Positions 23,812 to 34,100 are shown, counted from the first letter of the stretch. The stretch is DNA of 64,000 nucleotides from Angustibacter luteus (GCF_039541115.1 NZ_BAABFP010000002.1:434001-498000), one strand, 5' to 3'. The notes: generated by a model from the sequence alone, not told the origin. Program-made: numbers and translations.

Positions 23812-25397
23812 CGTCGTGCCTCCAGGTCGATCGTGGACGCCGGGCTGTCGGGGTGCGGCACCAGACGCAGGTGGGGCGCGGTGAGGCCGTCGACGCTTCG
23901 GGACGACACCTCGGCGTCGAGTCCCGCATGCGGTTCGAGGTGCGGGTCCGGTCCGGGTCCTGGTGGCCGGTTGCCACGGGGACCACCCGGCCGTCGGCCG
24001 CGGAGGCCGCGCGCGAGCAGCACCGCCGCGGCGCCGGCGAGCAGCGCCAGCACGAGGAGGAGCACTCGCCCGACCGTCAGCCGGGACGTCTGGATGGTCA
24101 GGGCCGCCGTGGCCGACAGCTCGCTGGCGGCCGAACCGCAGGACTGGCAGGCGAACAGCACGTACTCGCCCGCTACGCGCGACGGCACGGTGAACCCGAT
24201 CTCGAACAGACCGTCGGCGGCGGGCTGCGCGACCGCCAGGGCGCGGGTGGCGTCCGTGCTGTCCGCCTGCGAGGCGAAGACCGACACCGGTCCGCCGTCC
24301 GGGCGCCATCCGGCCCCGGTCAGGGTCGCGGCGTCGCCGGCGCGGCCGGCGGCGGGAGCCAGGAAGATGCTCGGCTTGATCGCCGGACGCGCGGTCACGA
24401 CGAAGGTGGCGCTAGCCGATCGCTGCCGAGCCCCCTGCCCGCACCGTTGGCAGGCGACGAAGACGTGCGAGCCGCGCGTCGCGCTCGAGGGAACCGCGAG
24501 GTCCAGCCGGAAGCTGCCGCCAGCGGGGATGACCCGACCGAGCGCGCGCCCCGGATGGCTCAGGTCGGCCTTGCGGGCGAAGACCGACACCGCGCCGTCA
24601 TCGGCCGACCAGCCCGTTCCCGAGGCCGCGAACGCGTCCCCGGGCCGGCCGCTGGCGGGGGCGAGCGACAGGACGGCCGCCACCTGCCGGCGCGGGGTGA
24701 TGGTGAACGACACGGTCTGTGACGGTCTGCCCTTCGGCTGATCGCACAGCTGGCAGGCGAAGAGCCGGTAACCGCCCGGGGTGACGTCCGGGGTGGTGAA
24801 CGGCGCGGTGAACCTGCCGTCCTGCGGGGTGGCGGCGGTCAGTGCCTTGGCCGGGTCGCTCGCCTGGTCCGCGCTGAGGAAGAGCGACACCGGACCCGCT
24901 GCCGCGTCCCAGTTCTCCCCCGTCGCGACGACCGTCGTCCCCGGCCGGGCGCTCGGGCGGTCCAGCTGCAGGACGTACGTGCTCGTGACAGTGAAGTCCA
25001 CCTGGGCGGTCCGGGGGGCGCGGAAGCCGACGCAGGACTGGACGGCGGAGATCGTGGAGGGACCGGTCACCAGCTGCGGAACCTCGAACGAGCGCGAGAA
25101 CGTGCCGGCGTCCAGCGTCGTCGCGAACAACCGGGTCGGGGCGTCCAAGGTGCCCTTCACCGCGATCCCGACGCTGAGGTCACCGTTGGCGCACCAGCCC
25201 GAACCCGAGATCGTCCGTTGGTCCCCGGGGGACCCGCTGCTCTGCGAGAGGGTCAGCGACGGGCTCGTGGCGGAGGCGGTGGCCGCGACTGGGCCGAGGA
25301 CGACCAGCGCCCCGACCAGCGCCCCGACCAGGCTCACGGCGAGGGCAGTCGCGATCACCGCGGCGGACGCCGACGACCGAGCCTGCGCCCGTGTCAT
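23808..25397 (-). CDS. Secreted, membrane-anchored protein with Ig-like repeats carrying CxxC motifs
   Basis: 529 aa. Signal peptide (about 1-44, SAAVIATALAVSLVGALVGA), then four tandem beta-sandwich modules of about 85-95 aa. Modules 2-4 share the pattern PGxxxxxxGxxW, GPVSVF or PVSLFLS, and end in ACQLCDQ, ACQRCGQ and ACQSCGS. The first module has single Cys in GSGWCANG and VQSCVGF instead. A C-terminal transmembrane helix (VGRVLLLVLALLAGAAAVLL, about 438-457) leads to a basic, Pro-rich cytosolic tail. Likely an envelope protein with disulfide- or metal-bearing loops. No family name is assigned; IPT/TIG-like is the nearest fold. Confidence 0.7.
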   Translation of the reverse strand: MTRAQARSSASAAVIATALAVSLVGALVGALVVLGPVAATASATSPSLTLSQSSGSPGDQRTISGSGWCANGDLSVGIAVKGTLDAPTRLFATTLDAGTFSRSFEVPQLVTGPSTISAVQSCVGFRAPRTAQVDFTVTSTYVLQLDRPSARPGTTVVATGENWDAAAGPVSLFLSADQASDPAKALTAATPQDGRFTAPFTTPDVTPGGYRLFACQLCDQPKGRPSQTVSFTITPRRQVAAVLSLAPASGRPGDAFAASGTGWSADDGAVSVFARKADLSHPGRALGRVIPAGGSFRLDLAVPSSATRGSHVFVACQRCGQGARQRSASATFVVTARPAIKPSIFLAPAAGRAGDAATLTGAGWRPDGGPVSVFASQADSTDATRALAVAQPAADGLFEIGFTVPSRVAGEYVLFACQSCGSAASELSATAALTIQTSRLTVGRVLLLVLALLAGAAAVLLARGLRGRRPGGPRGNRPPGPGPDPHLEPHAGLDAEVSSRSVDGLTAPHLRLVPHPDSPASTIDLEARR

Positions 25398-25534
25398 GTC
25401 ACGAGGGCGCGGCGCCGGAGAGGGTGGGCTCGTTCGTCGTCATGGACAGCTCCTCCGCCGATTCTGCTCCTCCCGACAAGACCCTCGCCGGCCGTTCCGT
25501 GATACCGGCTTCCCTCACGAACTCCGCGATAGGG

Positions 25535-25553
25535 TTAGGTTAGGCTACCCTTC
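25535..25553 (+). promoter_or_regulatory. DtxR/IdeR-type iron box
   Basis: TTAGGTTAGGCTACCCTTC matches 16 of 19 positions of the DtxR/IdeR consensus TTAGGTTAGSCTAACCTAA. It lies about 50 bp before the siderophore-binding lipoprotein start, so the importer is likely repressed when iron is plentiful. Confidence 0.8.
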
Positions 25554-25602
25554 CCTGCGCACCACGTTCTTCTCTGCCGCCCCGTCCCGAAGGGAACCGC
25601 TC

Positions 25603-26619
25603 GTGCTCGCTCGTGCCCGCCGACGCGTCCTGCTCGCCACGCTCACCGTCGCCACCCTCGCCCTGACCGCCTGCGGGTCCGCGGACGACTCCGGCTCCGA
25701 CGCCGCTGCCAGCGCCGACTCCTCGTGGTCCTACGTCTCCGCCAACGGGGACACCATCACGCTCGACCACAAGCCCAAGCGGATCATCGCCAGCGCGGCC
25801 GAAGCCGCCGGCCTGATGGCCTACGGCATCAAGCCGGTCGGCATCTACCTCGCCCAGGACCTCGAGTGGGAGCCCGGCCTGAAGGGCGTGGACCTGTCCG
25901 GCATCGAGGTCGTCGGCAAGGAGTGGGGCAAGATCGACGCCGAGAAGGCGGCCGCCCTGCAGCCCGACCTGATCGTGGCCGACTGGTGGCCGGCACAGAA
26001 GGCGTACCAGGGCTTCGAAGAGGGCGCGGACGCGGCGTCCATGAAGGTCGCCAAGCTCGCCCCCATCGTCGGCGCGAACCAGCAGGGCTCCCTGCTCGAG
26101 GTCGTGAAGTGGTACGAGGGCTTCGCGAAGAGCATGGGGGTGGACGTCGAGGGTGACCAGTACGGAAAGGCGCGCCAGAGCTTCGAGGCAGCGCAGCAGA
26201 CCTTCAAGGACACCGTGGCCGCGAAGAAGGGCCTGTCCGCCCTGGCGGTGGCGCCCGGCGACGACCTGCTGTACGTCGCGGTGCCCAAGTACTCCACGTC
26301 CCTGACGGACTTCAAGTCCTGGGGTCTGGACGTCATCGACCCGGACTCCCCCAAGGCCGACTTCCCCTACTGGGAGTACCTGTCCTGGGAGAAGTCGGAC
26401 AAGTACCAGCCGGACCTGCTGCTCATCGACGACCGCGGCTACGACAGCACCATCAAGACCGCCGAGAAGCAGCCGACCTGGGACAAGATCGCGGCCGCCA
26501 AGGCGAGGGCCTACACCCCGTGGCCGGGCTACTGGGTGCACACCTACGACGCGTACACCCAGCAGCTGCAGCAGCTGACCAAGGCCGTCCAGCAGGCCGA
26601 CCCGGACATCGCCGGGTGA
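25603..26619 (+). CDS. Iron-siderophore ABC transporter substrate-binding lipoprotein
   Basis: 338 aa FecB/FepB-type periplasmic-binding protein. The N-terminus has a basic start, hydrophobic stretch and lipobox LTAC (TLALTACGSADD), so it is lipid-anchored outside the membrane. Motifs: DTITLDHKPKRIIASAAEAA, ALQPDLIVADWWPAQKAY and QPDLLLIDDRGYD, typical of the siderophore-binding fold. GTG 25603 is chosen for AAGGGA seven bases upstream; it begins VLARARRRVLLATLTV. First gene of a four-gene importer with 4-bp overlaps, behind the DtxR box. Confidence 0.88.
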   Translation: MLARARRRVLLATLTVATLALTACGSADDSGSDAAASADSSWSYVSANGDTITLDHKPKRIIASAAEAAGLMAYGIKPVGIYLAQDLEWEPGLKGVDLSGIEVVGKEWGKIDAEKAAALQPDLIVADWWPAQKAYQGFEEGADAASMKVAKLAPIVGANQQGSLLEVVKWYEGFAKSMGVDVEGDQYGKARQSFEAAQQTFKDTVAAKKGLSALAVAPGDDLLYVAVPKYSTSLTDFKSWGLDVIDPDSPKADFPYWEYLSWEKSDKYQPDLLLIDDRGYDSTIKTAEKQPTWDKIAAAKARAYTPWPGYWVHTYDAYTQQLQQLTKAVQQADPDIAG

Positions 26620-27608
26620 GGCGCTCCCTGGGGCTGCTTGCGCTGGTCGGCCTGCTCGCGGCCGTCTGCGTGGTCAGCATCCTGCTCGGCACCCGCGGCG
26701 TGGGTCTGGAGACGATCTGGAAGGCGCTGACCGACTTCGACCCGGGCTCGACGTCCGAGACGGTCATCCGCGAGATGCGGGTACCGCGCACCCTGGTCGG
26801 CCTCAGCGCCGGGATGGCGCTGGGGCTGGCCGGCGCGATCCTGCAGGCCGCGACCCGGAACCCGTTGGCGGACCCGGGAATCCTCGGCATCAACGGCGGC
26901 GCCGCCGCGGCCATCGTGGTGGCGATCATGCTGCTCGGGCGGCAGAGCCTGACCACGAACGTCTGGTTCGGCTTCGCCGGTGCCGCGCTGGCCGTGGTCG
27001 CCGTCTACAGCGTGGCCAGCCTGGGCCGCGAGGGCGCGACGCCGGTCAAGCTGGCACTGGCCGGCGCGGCCATCAGCGCCGGCCTGTACGCCGTGACCAC
27101 CGCGATCGTGATGTCGAACGTGGACGCCTTCGAGGAGATGCGGCACTGGCAGGTGGGCTCGCTCGCCGGGCGCTACTACCCGGTGCTCTGGCAGACGCTG
27201 CCGTTCCTGGTGCTGGGGTCGGTGGCGGCCCTGCTGTCCGGGCGCGCGCTGAACGGGCTGGCGCTCGGCGACGAGGTCGCCACGTCCCTGGGGCAGAACG
27301 TGCGGCGGACCCGGCTGCTGCTGTTCGCCCTCGTCGCGATCCTGTGCGGCGCCGCGGTGGCCGCCTGCGGGCCGATCGTCTTCCTCGGGCTGGCCGTCCC
27401 ACAGCTCGCCCGTGCGGTCGTCGGCACCGACTACCGCTGGGTGCTGGCGTACTCGGCCGTCATGGCCCCCATCGTGTTCCTGGTCGCCGACGTCATCGGC
27501 CGCCTCGCCGTCAGCCCCGGCGAGCTGCAGGTCGGCGTCGTGCTCGGCGCGCTCGGCGCCCCGGTCTTCGTCCTGCTGGTCCGCTACCGGAACCTGGCCA
27601 CGCTGTGA
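26616..27608 (+). CDS. Iron-siderophore ABC transporter permease (FecCD family) 1
   Basis: 330 aa, about nine transmembrane helices. FecCD signatures: REMRVPRTLVGLSAGMALGL (about 46-65), LQAATRNPLADPGILGINGG (about 70-89), RHWQVGSLAG and FLGLAVPQLARAVVGTDYRW. The GTG start overlaps the upstream stop (GTGA). Together with the next gene it forms the heterodimeric membrane channel. Confidence 0.9.
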   Translation: MRRSLGLLALVGLLAAVCVVSILLGTRGVGLETIWKALTDFDPGSTSETVIREMRVPRTLVGLSAGMALGLAGAILQAATRNPLADPGILGINGGAAAAIVVAIMLLGRQSLTTNVWFGFAGAALAVVAVYSVASLGREGATPVKLALAGAAISAGLYAVTTAIVMSNVDAFEEMRHWQVGSLAGRYYPVLWQTLPFLVLGSVAALLSGRALNGLALGDEVATSLGQNVRRTRLLLFALVAILCGAAVAACGPIVFLGLAVPQLARAVVGTDYRWVLAYSAVMAPIVFLVADVIGRLAVSPGELQVGVVLGALGAPVFVLLVRYRNLATL

Positions 27609-28666
27609 GCGCCGTCGTCGAGACCGCCCGGTCGGCCCAGCCCGCCGAGCCGGGCCAGGACCGCGTCACGGACCCCCGCCGGCGGCGCCGGCGGCTCGTC
27701 ACCGTCGGCGCGGGGCTGTGCGCGCTCGCCCTGTTCGTGCTGACCCTGGGCGTCGGGTCGACGTACGTGGCCCCCTGGGACGTGCTGGCCTCCGTGCTGC
27801 ACCTGCGCGACATCCCGCTGGTGGACTTCGTGGTGCGCGAGCTGCGGCTGCCTGCCGCGGTCACCGGGCTCGCCGTCGGGTTCGCGCTCGGTCTGTCCGG
27901 GCCGCTGTTCCAGCGGATGCTGGCGAACCCGCTCGCTGCACCGGACGTCGTCGGCATCTCGTCCGGCGCCGGTCTGTTCGCGGCCGGCGCGATGATCGTG
28001 TTCCACGCCTCCGGGCTCTTCGTGTCCGGCGCCGCGCTGGTCGGCGCCGCCCTCAGCACCGCCCTCGTCTACCTGCTGGCCTGGCGCGACGGCATCCAGG
28101 GCTTCCGGTTCATCCTGATCGGCATCGGCATCGCCGCGTTCATGGAGTCGCTGATCGGCTACATCCTGGCCCGGGCGACGATCTGGGACGCCCGAGCCGC
28201 GATGACCTGGCTGATCGGCTCGGTCGGCCAGGCCGGACCGACCGAGCTGCGGACGCTGGTCGTGGTGCTGCTGGTCGTGACGCCGTTCGCGCTGCTCCTC
28301 GACCGCCAGCTCGGCGCGCTCGAGCTCGGGGACGACGCCGCGACCGCGCTGGGCAACCGGGTCGAGCCGTCCCGGCTGGCCATCGTGCTGGTGGTCGTCG
28401 TCCTGGTCGGCTGCGCGACCGCCGCGGCCGGGCCGATCGGCTTCGTCGCCCTGATGGCCGGACCCATCGTGGCCCGGCTGTCCGGGTCGTCCGGCAGCCT
28501 GCTGGCCAGCGGCTTCGTCGGGTCGGGCATCGTCCTGGGCGCGGACCTCGTGGCCCTGCACGTGATGCCCAAGCCGGTCGCCACCGGCGTGGTCACCGGG
28601 GTCGTCGGTGCGGTGTTCCTGCTGTGGCTGCTCATCGGTGTGAACCGGGAAGGACGAGGCGGATGA
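27605..28666 (+). CDS. Iron-siderophore ABC transporter permease (FecCD family) 2
   Basis: 353 aa second permease subunit. A basic cytosolic leader (TDPRRRRRRL) precedes about nine helices. Motifs: RELRLPAAVTGLAVGFALGL, LFQRMLANPLAAPDVVGISS, TWLIGSVGQAGPTEL and FVALMAGPIVARLSGSSG. GTG overlaps the previous stop, and its stop overlaps the ATG of the ATPase gene. Confidence 0.9.
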   Translation: MSAVVETARSAQPAEPGQDRVTDPRRRRRRLVTVGAGLCALALFVLTLGVGSTYVAPWDVLASVLHLRDIPLVDFVVRELRLPAAVTGLAVGFALGLSGPLFQRMLANPLAAPDVVGISSGAGLFAAGAMIVFHASGLFVSGAALVGAALSTALVYLLAWRDGIQGFRFILIGIGIAAFMESLIGYILARATIWDARAAMTWLIGSVGQAGPTELRTLVVVLLVVTPFALLLDRQLGALELGDDAATALGNRVEPSRLAIVLVVVVLVGCATAAAGPIGFVALMAGPIVARLSGSSGSLLASGFVGSGIVLGADLVALHVMPKPVATGVVTGVVGAVFLLWLLIGVNREGRGG

Positions 28667-29484
28667 GGGAACACGAGCTGCGGGCCGAGGGGCTGTCCCT
28701 CGGGTACGGCGACGCGACCATCGTGCGCGACCTCGACCTGGTCGTGCCGGACGGTCGGATCACGGTCATCATCGGCGGCAACGCCTGCGGCAAGTCGACC
28801 CTGCTGCGCGGGCTGACCCGGCTGCTCAAGCCGCGCGGCGGCGCGGTCTACCTGGACGGCCAGACCCTGCACGACGTCGCCAGCCTGGACGTCGCCAGGG
28901 TCGTCGGTCTGCTGCCGCAGAGCCCCGTCGCGCCGGACGGCATCACCGTCGCGGACCTGGTCGGCCGCGGGCGGTACCCGCACCAGGGCTGGTTCCGGCG
29001 CTGGTCGGCCGCGGACGAGCAGGCGGTGCGCGAGGCCATGACCGCGACGGGCACGCAGGACCTCGCCGACCGGCCGCTGTCGCAGCTCTCCGGCGGCCAG
29101 CGCCAGCGGGTCTGGGTCGCGATGGCGCTCGCCCAGCAGACCGACGTCCTGCTGCTCGACGAGCCCACCACCTTCCTCGACATCAACCACCAGGTCGAGC
29201 TGCTGGACCTGCTGAAGGGCCTGAACCGCAACCAGGGCACCACGATCGTGCTGGTGCTGCACGACCTGAACTTCGCGTTCCGGTACGCCGACCGGCTCGT
29301 CGCGATGAAGGGCGGCCGGATCGTCGCCGAGGGTGCACCGCGGGACGTCGTCACCGCCGAGATGGTGCACGACGTGTTCGGCCTGGACTGCCAGGTCATG
29401 CCCTGCCCGGTCTCGGGAGCGCCGATGGTGATCCCGATCGGCGGTCACGACCGCGCGCAGACGGGCGCCGACGCGCGAACCTGA
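28663..29484 (+). CDS. Iron-siderophore ABC transporter ATP-binding protein (FecE/FepC type)
   Basis: 273 aa ATPase. Walker A GGNACGKST (about 39-47, with Cys where most carry Gly or Ser), Q-loop LLPQSPVAPDG, signature LSGGQRQR (about 139-146), Walker B VLLLDEPTTFLD and H-loop VLHDLNFAF. The DEPTTFLD sequence is typical of the siderophore class. ATG overlaps the permease stop. Confidence 0.92.
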   Translation: MREHELRAEGLSLGYGDATIVRDLDLVVPDGRITVIIGGNACGKSTLLRGLTRLLKPRGGAVYLDGQTLHDVASLDVARVVGLLPQSPVAPDGITVADLVGRGRYPHQGWFRRWSAADEQAVREAMTATGTQDLADRPLSQLSGGQRQRVWVAMALAQQTDVLLLDEPTTFLDINHQVELLDLLKGLNRNQGTTIVLVLHDLNFAFRYADRLVAMKGGRIVAEGAPRDVVTAEMVHDVFGLDCQVMPCPVSGAPMVIPIGGHDRAQTGADART

Positions 29485-29548
29485 CGCCGGACGCCGCGCT
29501 CGCGGGTTACGATCCGCCGGACGACGTCGCTCGAGGAAGGTGCGCTGC

Positions 29549-30481
29549 GTGACCGGACCCGAGCTGTCGCTGCCCGCGGCCCCCGAACGCGCACCCGAGT
29601 ACGGGCACGACGCCCTCGTCGTCTGCGACAACCTGGTGCGCATCTACCAGTCCGACGTGGTCGAGGTGCAGGCGCTGCAGGGCCTGGACCTGCTCGTGCA
29701 CTCCGGCGAGATGGTGGCCATCGTCGGGGCGTCCGGGTCCGGCAAGTCGACCCTGCTGCAGGTACTCGCGGGCGTCGACGCGCCGACGGCCGGACGCGCG
29801 CGGGTCGCCGGCCACGACCTGCTGGCCATGTCCCGCACCGAACGGGTGCGCTACCGCCGGCACGTCGTCGGGTTCGTCCGGCAGCAGACCTCGCGCAACC
29901 TCGTGCCCTACCTGACGGCCAGCCAGGTGGTCGACCTGCCGATGACGCTGGCCGGCGTCCCCCGCCGCGAACGCCACCAGCGGGCCGCCGAGCTGCTCGG
30001 GGCCGTCGGCGTCACGCACTGCGCCGACCGGCGTCCGGACCAGATGTCCGGCGGCGAGCAGCAGCGCGTCGCCATCTGCGTCGCCCTGGCGAACGACCCA
30101 CGCGTCCTGCTGGCTGACGAGCCGACCGGCGAGCTCGACAGCGAGACCGCGCAGGAGGTCTTTGCCGCGCTGCGCACCGCCAACCGCGACCTCGGCGCCA
30201 CCGTCGTCGTCGTCACCCACGACGCTGCGGTGAGCGGCCAGGTGGAGCGCACGGTGGCGATCCGGGACGGCCGGACCAGCAGCGAGGTGTTGCGCCGCAA
30301 CGGTTCTGGCGTCGACGGCGACGAGCACACCGCCGAGGAGTACGCAGTGATGGATCGCGCCGGGCGCGTGCAGGTGCCGGCCGAGTACCGTGAGGCCCTC
30401 GCGTTGACCCGACGGGTGCGGCTCACCCTGGAGGGCGACCACGTGGCCGTCCGCCGGGACCACGCTGACGACGTCCGATGA
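29549..30481 (+). CDS. FtsX-type ABC transporter ATPase with C-terminal AbrB/SpoVT-like domain
   Basis: 310 aa. Residues about 20-235 are a MacB/LolD-type ATPase: Walker A GASGSGKST, signature MSGGEQQR, Walker B VLLADEPTGELD, H-loop VVTHDAAV. A tail after residue 255 reads EEYAVMDRAGRVQVPAEYRE and LTRRVRLTLEGDHVAVRR, an AbrB/SpoVT swapped-hairpin-like module normally found in DNA-binding or antitoxin proteins. GTG 29549 chosen for GAGGAAGG eight bases upstream. First of a four-gene export system; coupled by ATGA to the next ATPase. Confidence 0.82.
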   Translation: MTGPELSLPAAPERAPEYGHDALVVCDNLVRIYQSDVVEVQALQGLDLLVHSGEMVAIVGASGSGKSTLLQVLAGVDAPTAGRARVAGHDLLAMSRTERVRYRRHVVGFVRQQTSRNLVPYLTASQVVDLPMTLAGVPRRERHQRAAELLGAVGVTHCADRRPDQMSGGEQQRVAICVALANDPRVLLADEPTGELDSETAQEVFAALRTANRDLGATVVVVTHDAAVSGQVERTVAIRDGRTSSEVLRRNGSGVDGDEHTAEEYAVMDRAGRVQVPAEYREALALTRRVRLTLEGDHVAVRRDHADDVR

Positions 30482-31176
30482 CCGAAGCGGCGACGGTGCC
30501 CGTCCCGGCGATGGTGTCCGTCCGGGGGCTGACCCGCACGTACGGCACCGGTCCGAGCACCGTGCACGCGTTGCGCGACGTGTCGTTCGACGTCGCCCCC
30601 GGGGAGATGGTCGCCGTCGTCGGCCGGTCCGGCTCGGGCAAGACGACCCTGCTGAACATGGTCGGCGGCCTGGACCGCCCGGACGCCGGCACGGTCCTCG
30701 TCGACGGCACCGAGGTCACCGCGCTGGACGACGAGGGGCTGAGCCGGCTGCGCCGCGAGTCCGTCGCCTACGTGTTCCAGACGTTCGGCCTCATCCCGGT
30801 GCTCACCGCGGCAGAGAACGTCGGGGTGCCGCTGCGCCTGCGGCAGACGCCGGTGACCGAGCGGGAGCAGCGCGTCGAGCTGCTGCTCGACCTCGTCGGC
30901 CTGCGCGAGCACGCCGATCAGCTCCCCGGTGAGCTCTCGGGCGGCCAGCAACAGCGCGTGGCGATCGCCCGAGCCCTGGCGGGATCGCCGCGGCTGCTGG
31001 TGGCGGACGAGCCGACCGGCCAGCTGGACGCCGAGACCGGGCTGTCCGTCATGGCGCTGTTGCGCGCCCTGGTCGAGTCCGAGGGCGTCACCGCCGTCGT
31101 GTCGACCCACGACCCGGTCATGATGGCGCTCGCCGACCGGGTGCTGCACATCGCCGACGGACAGGTGCAGGCCTGA
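30478..31176 (+). CDS. FtsX-type ABC transporter ATPase (LolD/MacB-like)
   Basis: 232 aa. Walker A GRSGSGKTT (about 51-59), Q-loop YVFQTFGLIPVLTA, signature LSGGQQQR, Walker B LLVADEPTGQLD, H-loop VVSTHDPVM. With the preceding ATPase it probably forms a heterodimer driving the two large permeases. ATG overlaps the upstream stop; 12 bp separate it from the permease. Confidence 0.9.
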   Translation: MTEAATVPVPAMVSVRGLTRTYGTGPSTVHALRDVSFDVAPGEMVAVVGRSGSGKTTLLNMVGGLDRPDAGTVLVDGTEVTALDDEGLSRLRRESVAYVFQTFGLIPVLTAAENVGVPLRLRQTPVTEREQRVELLLDLVGLREHADQLPGELSGGQQQRVAIARALAGSPRLLVADEPTGQLDAETGLSVMALLRALVESEGVTAVVSTHDPVMMALADRVLHIADGQVQA

Positions 31177-31188
31177 GATGACGTCCCG

Positions 31189-34100
31189 GTGCTGACGCTG
31201 GTCGCCCGGCGGGCGGTCGTCCAGCGGCGGTTGCTCCTCGGAGTCGTCGCGCTCGTCACGGCCGGCGCCACGCTGCTCGGGGTGTGCGCGCTGCTGCTCA
31301 CTGCCACTCAGGACCGGGCCTTCACCCGAGGCATGCAGCGCACCGACCCGGCGGACCTGGAGGTCACCGCCTTCCTGGTCAGCGTGGCGGGCGAGGACGC
31401 GAGGACGGCCCGGCAGGACGCCCAGGTGGTCATCACCTCGGCGTTGGCACCGCTGGCGACGACCACGACCAGCAACGCCGTCTCGACCCTGCGCCAGCTG
31501 GACTCCCCGGGCAAGCGCGCCTACCTGGGCAGCCGCGACGACCTCGCCGACCAGGCGCGCCTCACCTCGGGACGCTGGCCGGCCGCCGCTAGCGGACCTG
31601 CGGCCGAGGCGGTCGTGCCCGACACCACGGCCCGGCTGCTGCGGCTCACCGTCGGCCAGCACGTGACGCTGGGCCGCGAGACCGGCCCGACCGACGTCCG
31701 ACGTCCGGTCACCGTGGTGGTCGTCGGCACCTTCCAGCCACGCTCCCAGGCCGGCTGGGCGCGGGACCCGTTGGCCGGCAAGGGTTACGACGCGGCGTAC
31801 AACGACGGCCGGGTGAGTGGCCCCGCCTACGGGCCGTTCATGGTCACCGCCGACGCCCTGCTGACCAGCGGCTCGACGGTCGACACCATGCAGGTCACCG
31901 CGCACCCCGTGGTCGGCTCCACCAGCGAAGCCGCGCTGAGCACGGTGGCCACGTCCGTCGACACCGCCGACGACCGGCTGACCGCCGTGCTGGACGGCCG
32001 GGCCCGGATCAGCCGGATCGCGTCCGACCTGCCGCAGACCCTGGCCGATACCCGCGCCCAGCAGGCCGCCACCCGGTCCACCGTGCTGGTGGTGGTGCTG
32101 CTCGGCAGCACGCTGGCCGCCGCCGCGCTCGTGCTGGCCGGCCGCCTGCTCGCCGTCTTCCGCGCCGACGAGCGGGCGCTGCTACTGAGCCTCGGGCTGG
32201 ACCGGCGCCAGCTGGTGCTGGCGGCCTCGGCAGAGGCCCTGCTCCTCGGTGGCCTGGCGGCCGTGCTGGCCGTGCCCGCGTCCGCCCTGCTGCACTCCGC
32301 CCTGACCCGCCTCCCCGCCATGGCCGACGCCGGCCTGGCCCAGCCGCCGACCGTCACCATCGACCTGGTCCTCACCGTCCTGGTCGGCGCGGTCCTGCTG
32401 GCCGGCAGCCTCGTCGTGCCCGCTCTGCGGGCCGCGTCCACACCGGCCACGGCTGCCGCGGCGACCACCACCACGACCGGGGCGCGCGGTCATCTCGCGC
32501 TCGCCGCCGCGTCCGGGCTGGACCTGCTCCTGCTGGCGCTGGCCGCGGCCGGCTGGTGGCAGCTGCGCTCCCAACCCCCGGGCCCGGCGAGCAGCGGGGA
32601 CGTCGTCCGGACCGTCGCTCCGGTCCTGTTCGTCGTCGCCCTCGCCCTGGTCGCCGTGCGCCTGGTGCCACTGCTGTTCTCCCTCACCACCCGCCCGGCG
32701 CGGCGCTCACGCCGGCTGCTGGCGCCGCTCGCCGCCTACGAGGCCGCGCGCCGTCCGCACCCGGTCACCGCGTCGGTGCTGCTCGCCGTCGCGGCGGCCG
32801 CCGGCACGTTCGCGCTGTCGCTGGGAGCGACGTGGGAGCGATCTCAGGTGGACCAGGCCGCCGTCCAGGTGGGCACCGACCTGACCGTGGCACTCGCGGC
32901 CCCGCCGACCAGCGGCGACGCCGCCGCGGTCACCCGCGCCAGCGGCGGCGTCGTGTCGGCCGTCACCGCCCGCCCTGTCGCGCTCGGCCAGTTCCTCGGC
33001 GACCGCGCCTCCGCACCGCAGCTCGTCGCCATCGACGCCCGGCACGCCGGGTCGCTGCTGCGCGGGCGGCTGGACGGCGGACGAAGCTGGCAGCAGGTCG
33101 GCGACCTGCTGGCGCCGCCGGACCAGGTGGTCGGCGTGCCGCTGCCCGCAGGCGGATCCGGCCTCACGCTCTCCGGCACCGCGCCCGAGCACGCGGTCGT
33201 CACCGCCGCGCCGACCCTCGTCCTGCAGGACGCCTCAGGCCTGCGGACGACGGTCGAGACCGATCCCGTACCCCTCGACGGGCGCCGGCACGCACCGCAC
33301 TGGCGCTCGCCCATCGGTGCCGACCAGCAGGTGGTCGCGATGCGGCTGACCCTGGCCGGCGACCCGAGCTCACCTCTGCCGGACGACGCCGGCACCGGCG
33401 AGATCATGGTCGCGCTGCGCGTACCCGGGACGGCCAAGTCCCCCGCGCCGCCTTCGCGTTGGACGGCCGCCAGCCTCGCTGAGCAGCCGGCGGAGGCCGA
33501 GGCGGCAACCGCCAGCGTGGCCGACGACGGCGGTACGACCGTGATCCGCGCCTCGACCCGGATCAGCCTCGCCGCGCTCGCCTACGTCGAGACCGACCTG
33601 CTGGCCAGCGCACTCGAGGCGCCGGCGGCTGTGCCCGTCGCGGTGTCGCGGCTGCTCGCCGACTCCGTGGGCACCAAGGTCGGCGGCAGCTTCACCGCCA
33701 CCGTGAGCGGCGTGGACGTCCCGGTGGTCGTCCTCGCGATCGTGCCGACGGTGCCCTCGGCGCCGGGCCAGCTGGCCGTCCTCGCGGACGCGGACACCCT
33801 GTCTCGCACGCTGATCGGCGCCGGGCAGCTGGAGCCCGTCGCCGACGCGTGGTGGGTGGGCGACCCCAAGCCGGGAGCGGCGAGCGCCGTCCGGGCGCTG
33901 GGTCTCGGCGAGGTCACCACCCGCGACGAGCGGGCCGACCAGCTGGCTCGTGGGCCGTTGCGGGTCAGCGTGAGCGCCGCCCTCGTGACGCTCGTCGTCG
34001 CGGCCGTCCTGCTGCTGCTCGCCGGCACGGCCCTGCTGCTGACGGCCGACCTCGAGACCCGGGCCGTCGAGCTGGCCCGGTTGCGCGCGCTCGGCCTCAC

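Noticed and set aside
20887-24741. 1284-codon plus-strand frame and a 786-codon minus-strand frame from 20699
   Set aside because: Both cover several genes with recognisable domains (FUSC, DoxX, CxxC repeats) and have no domain themselves; high-GC shadows.
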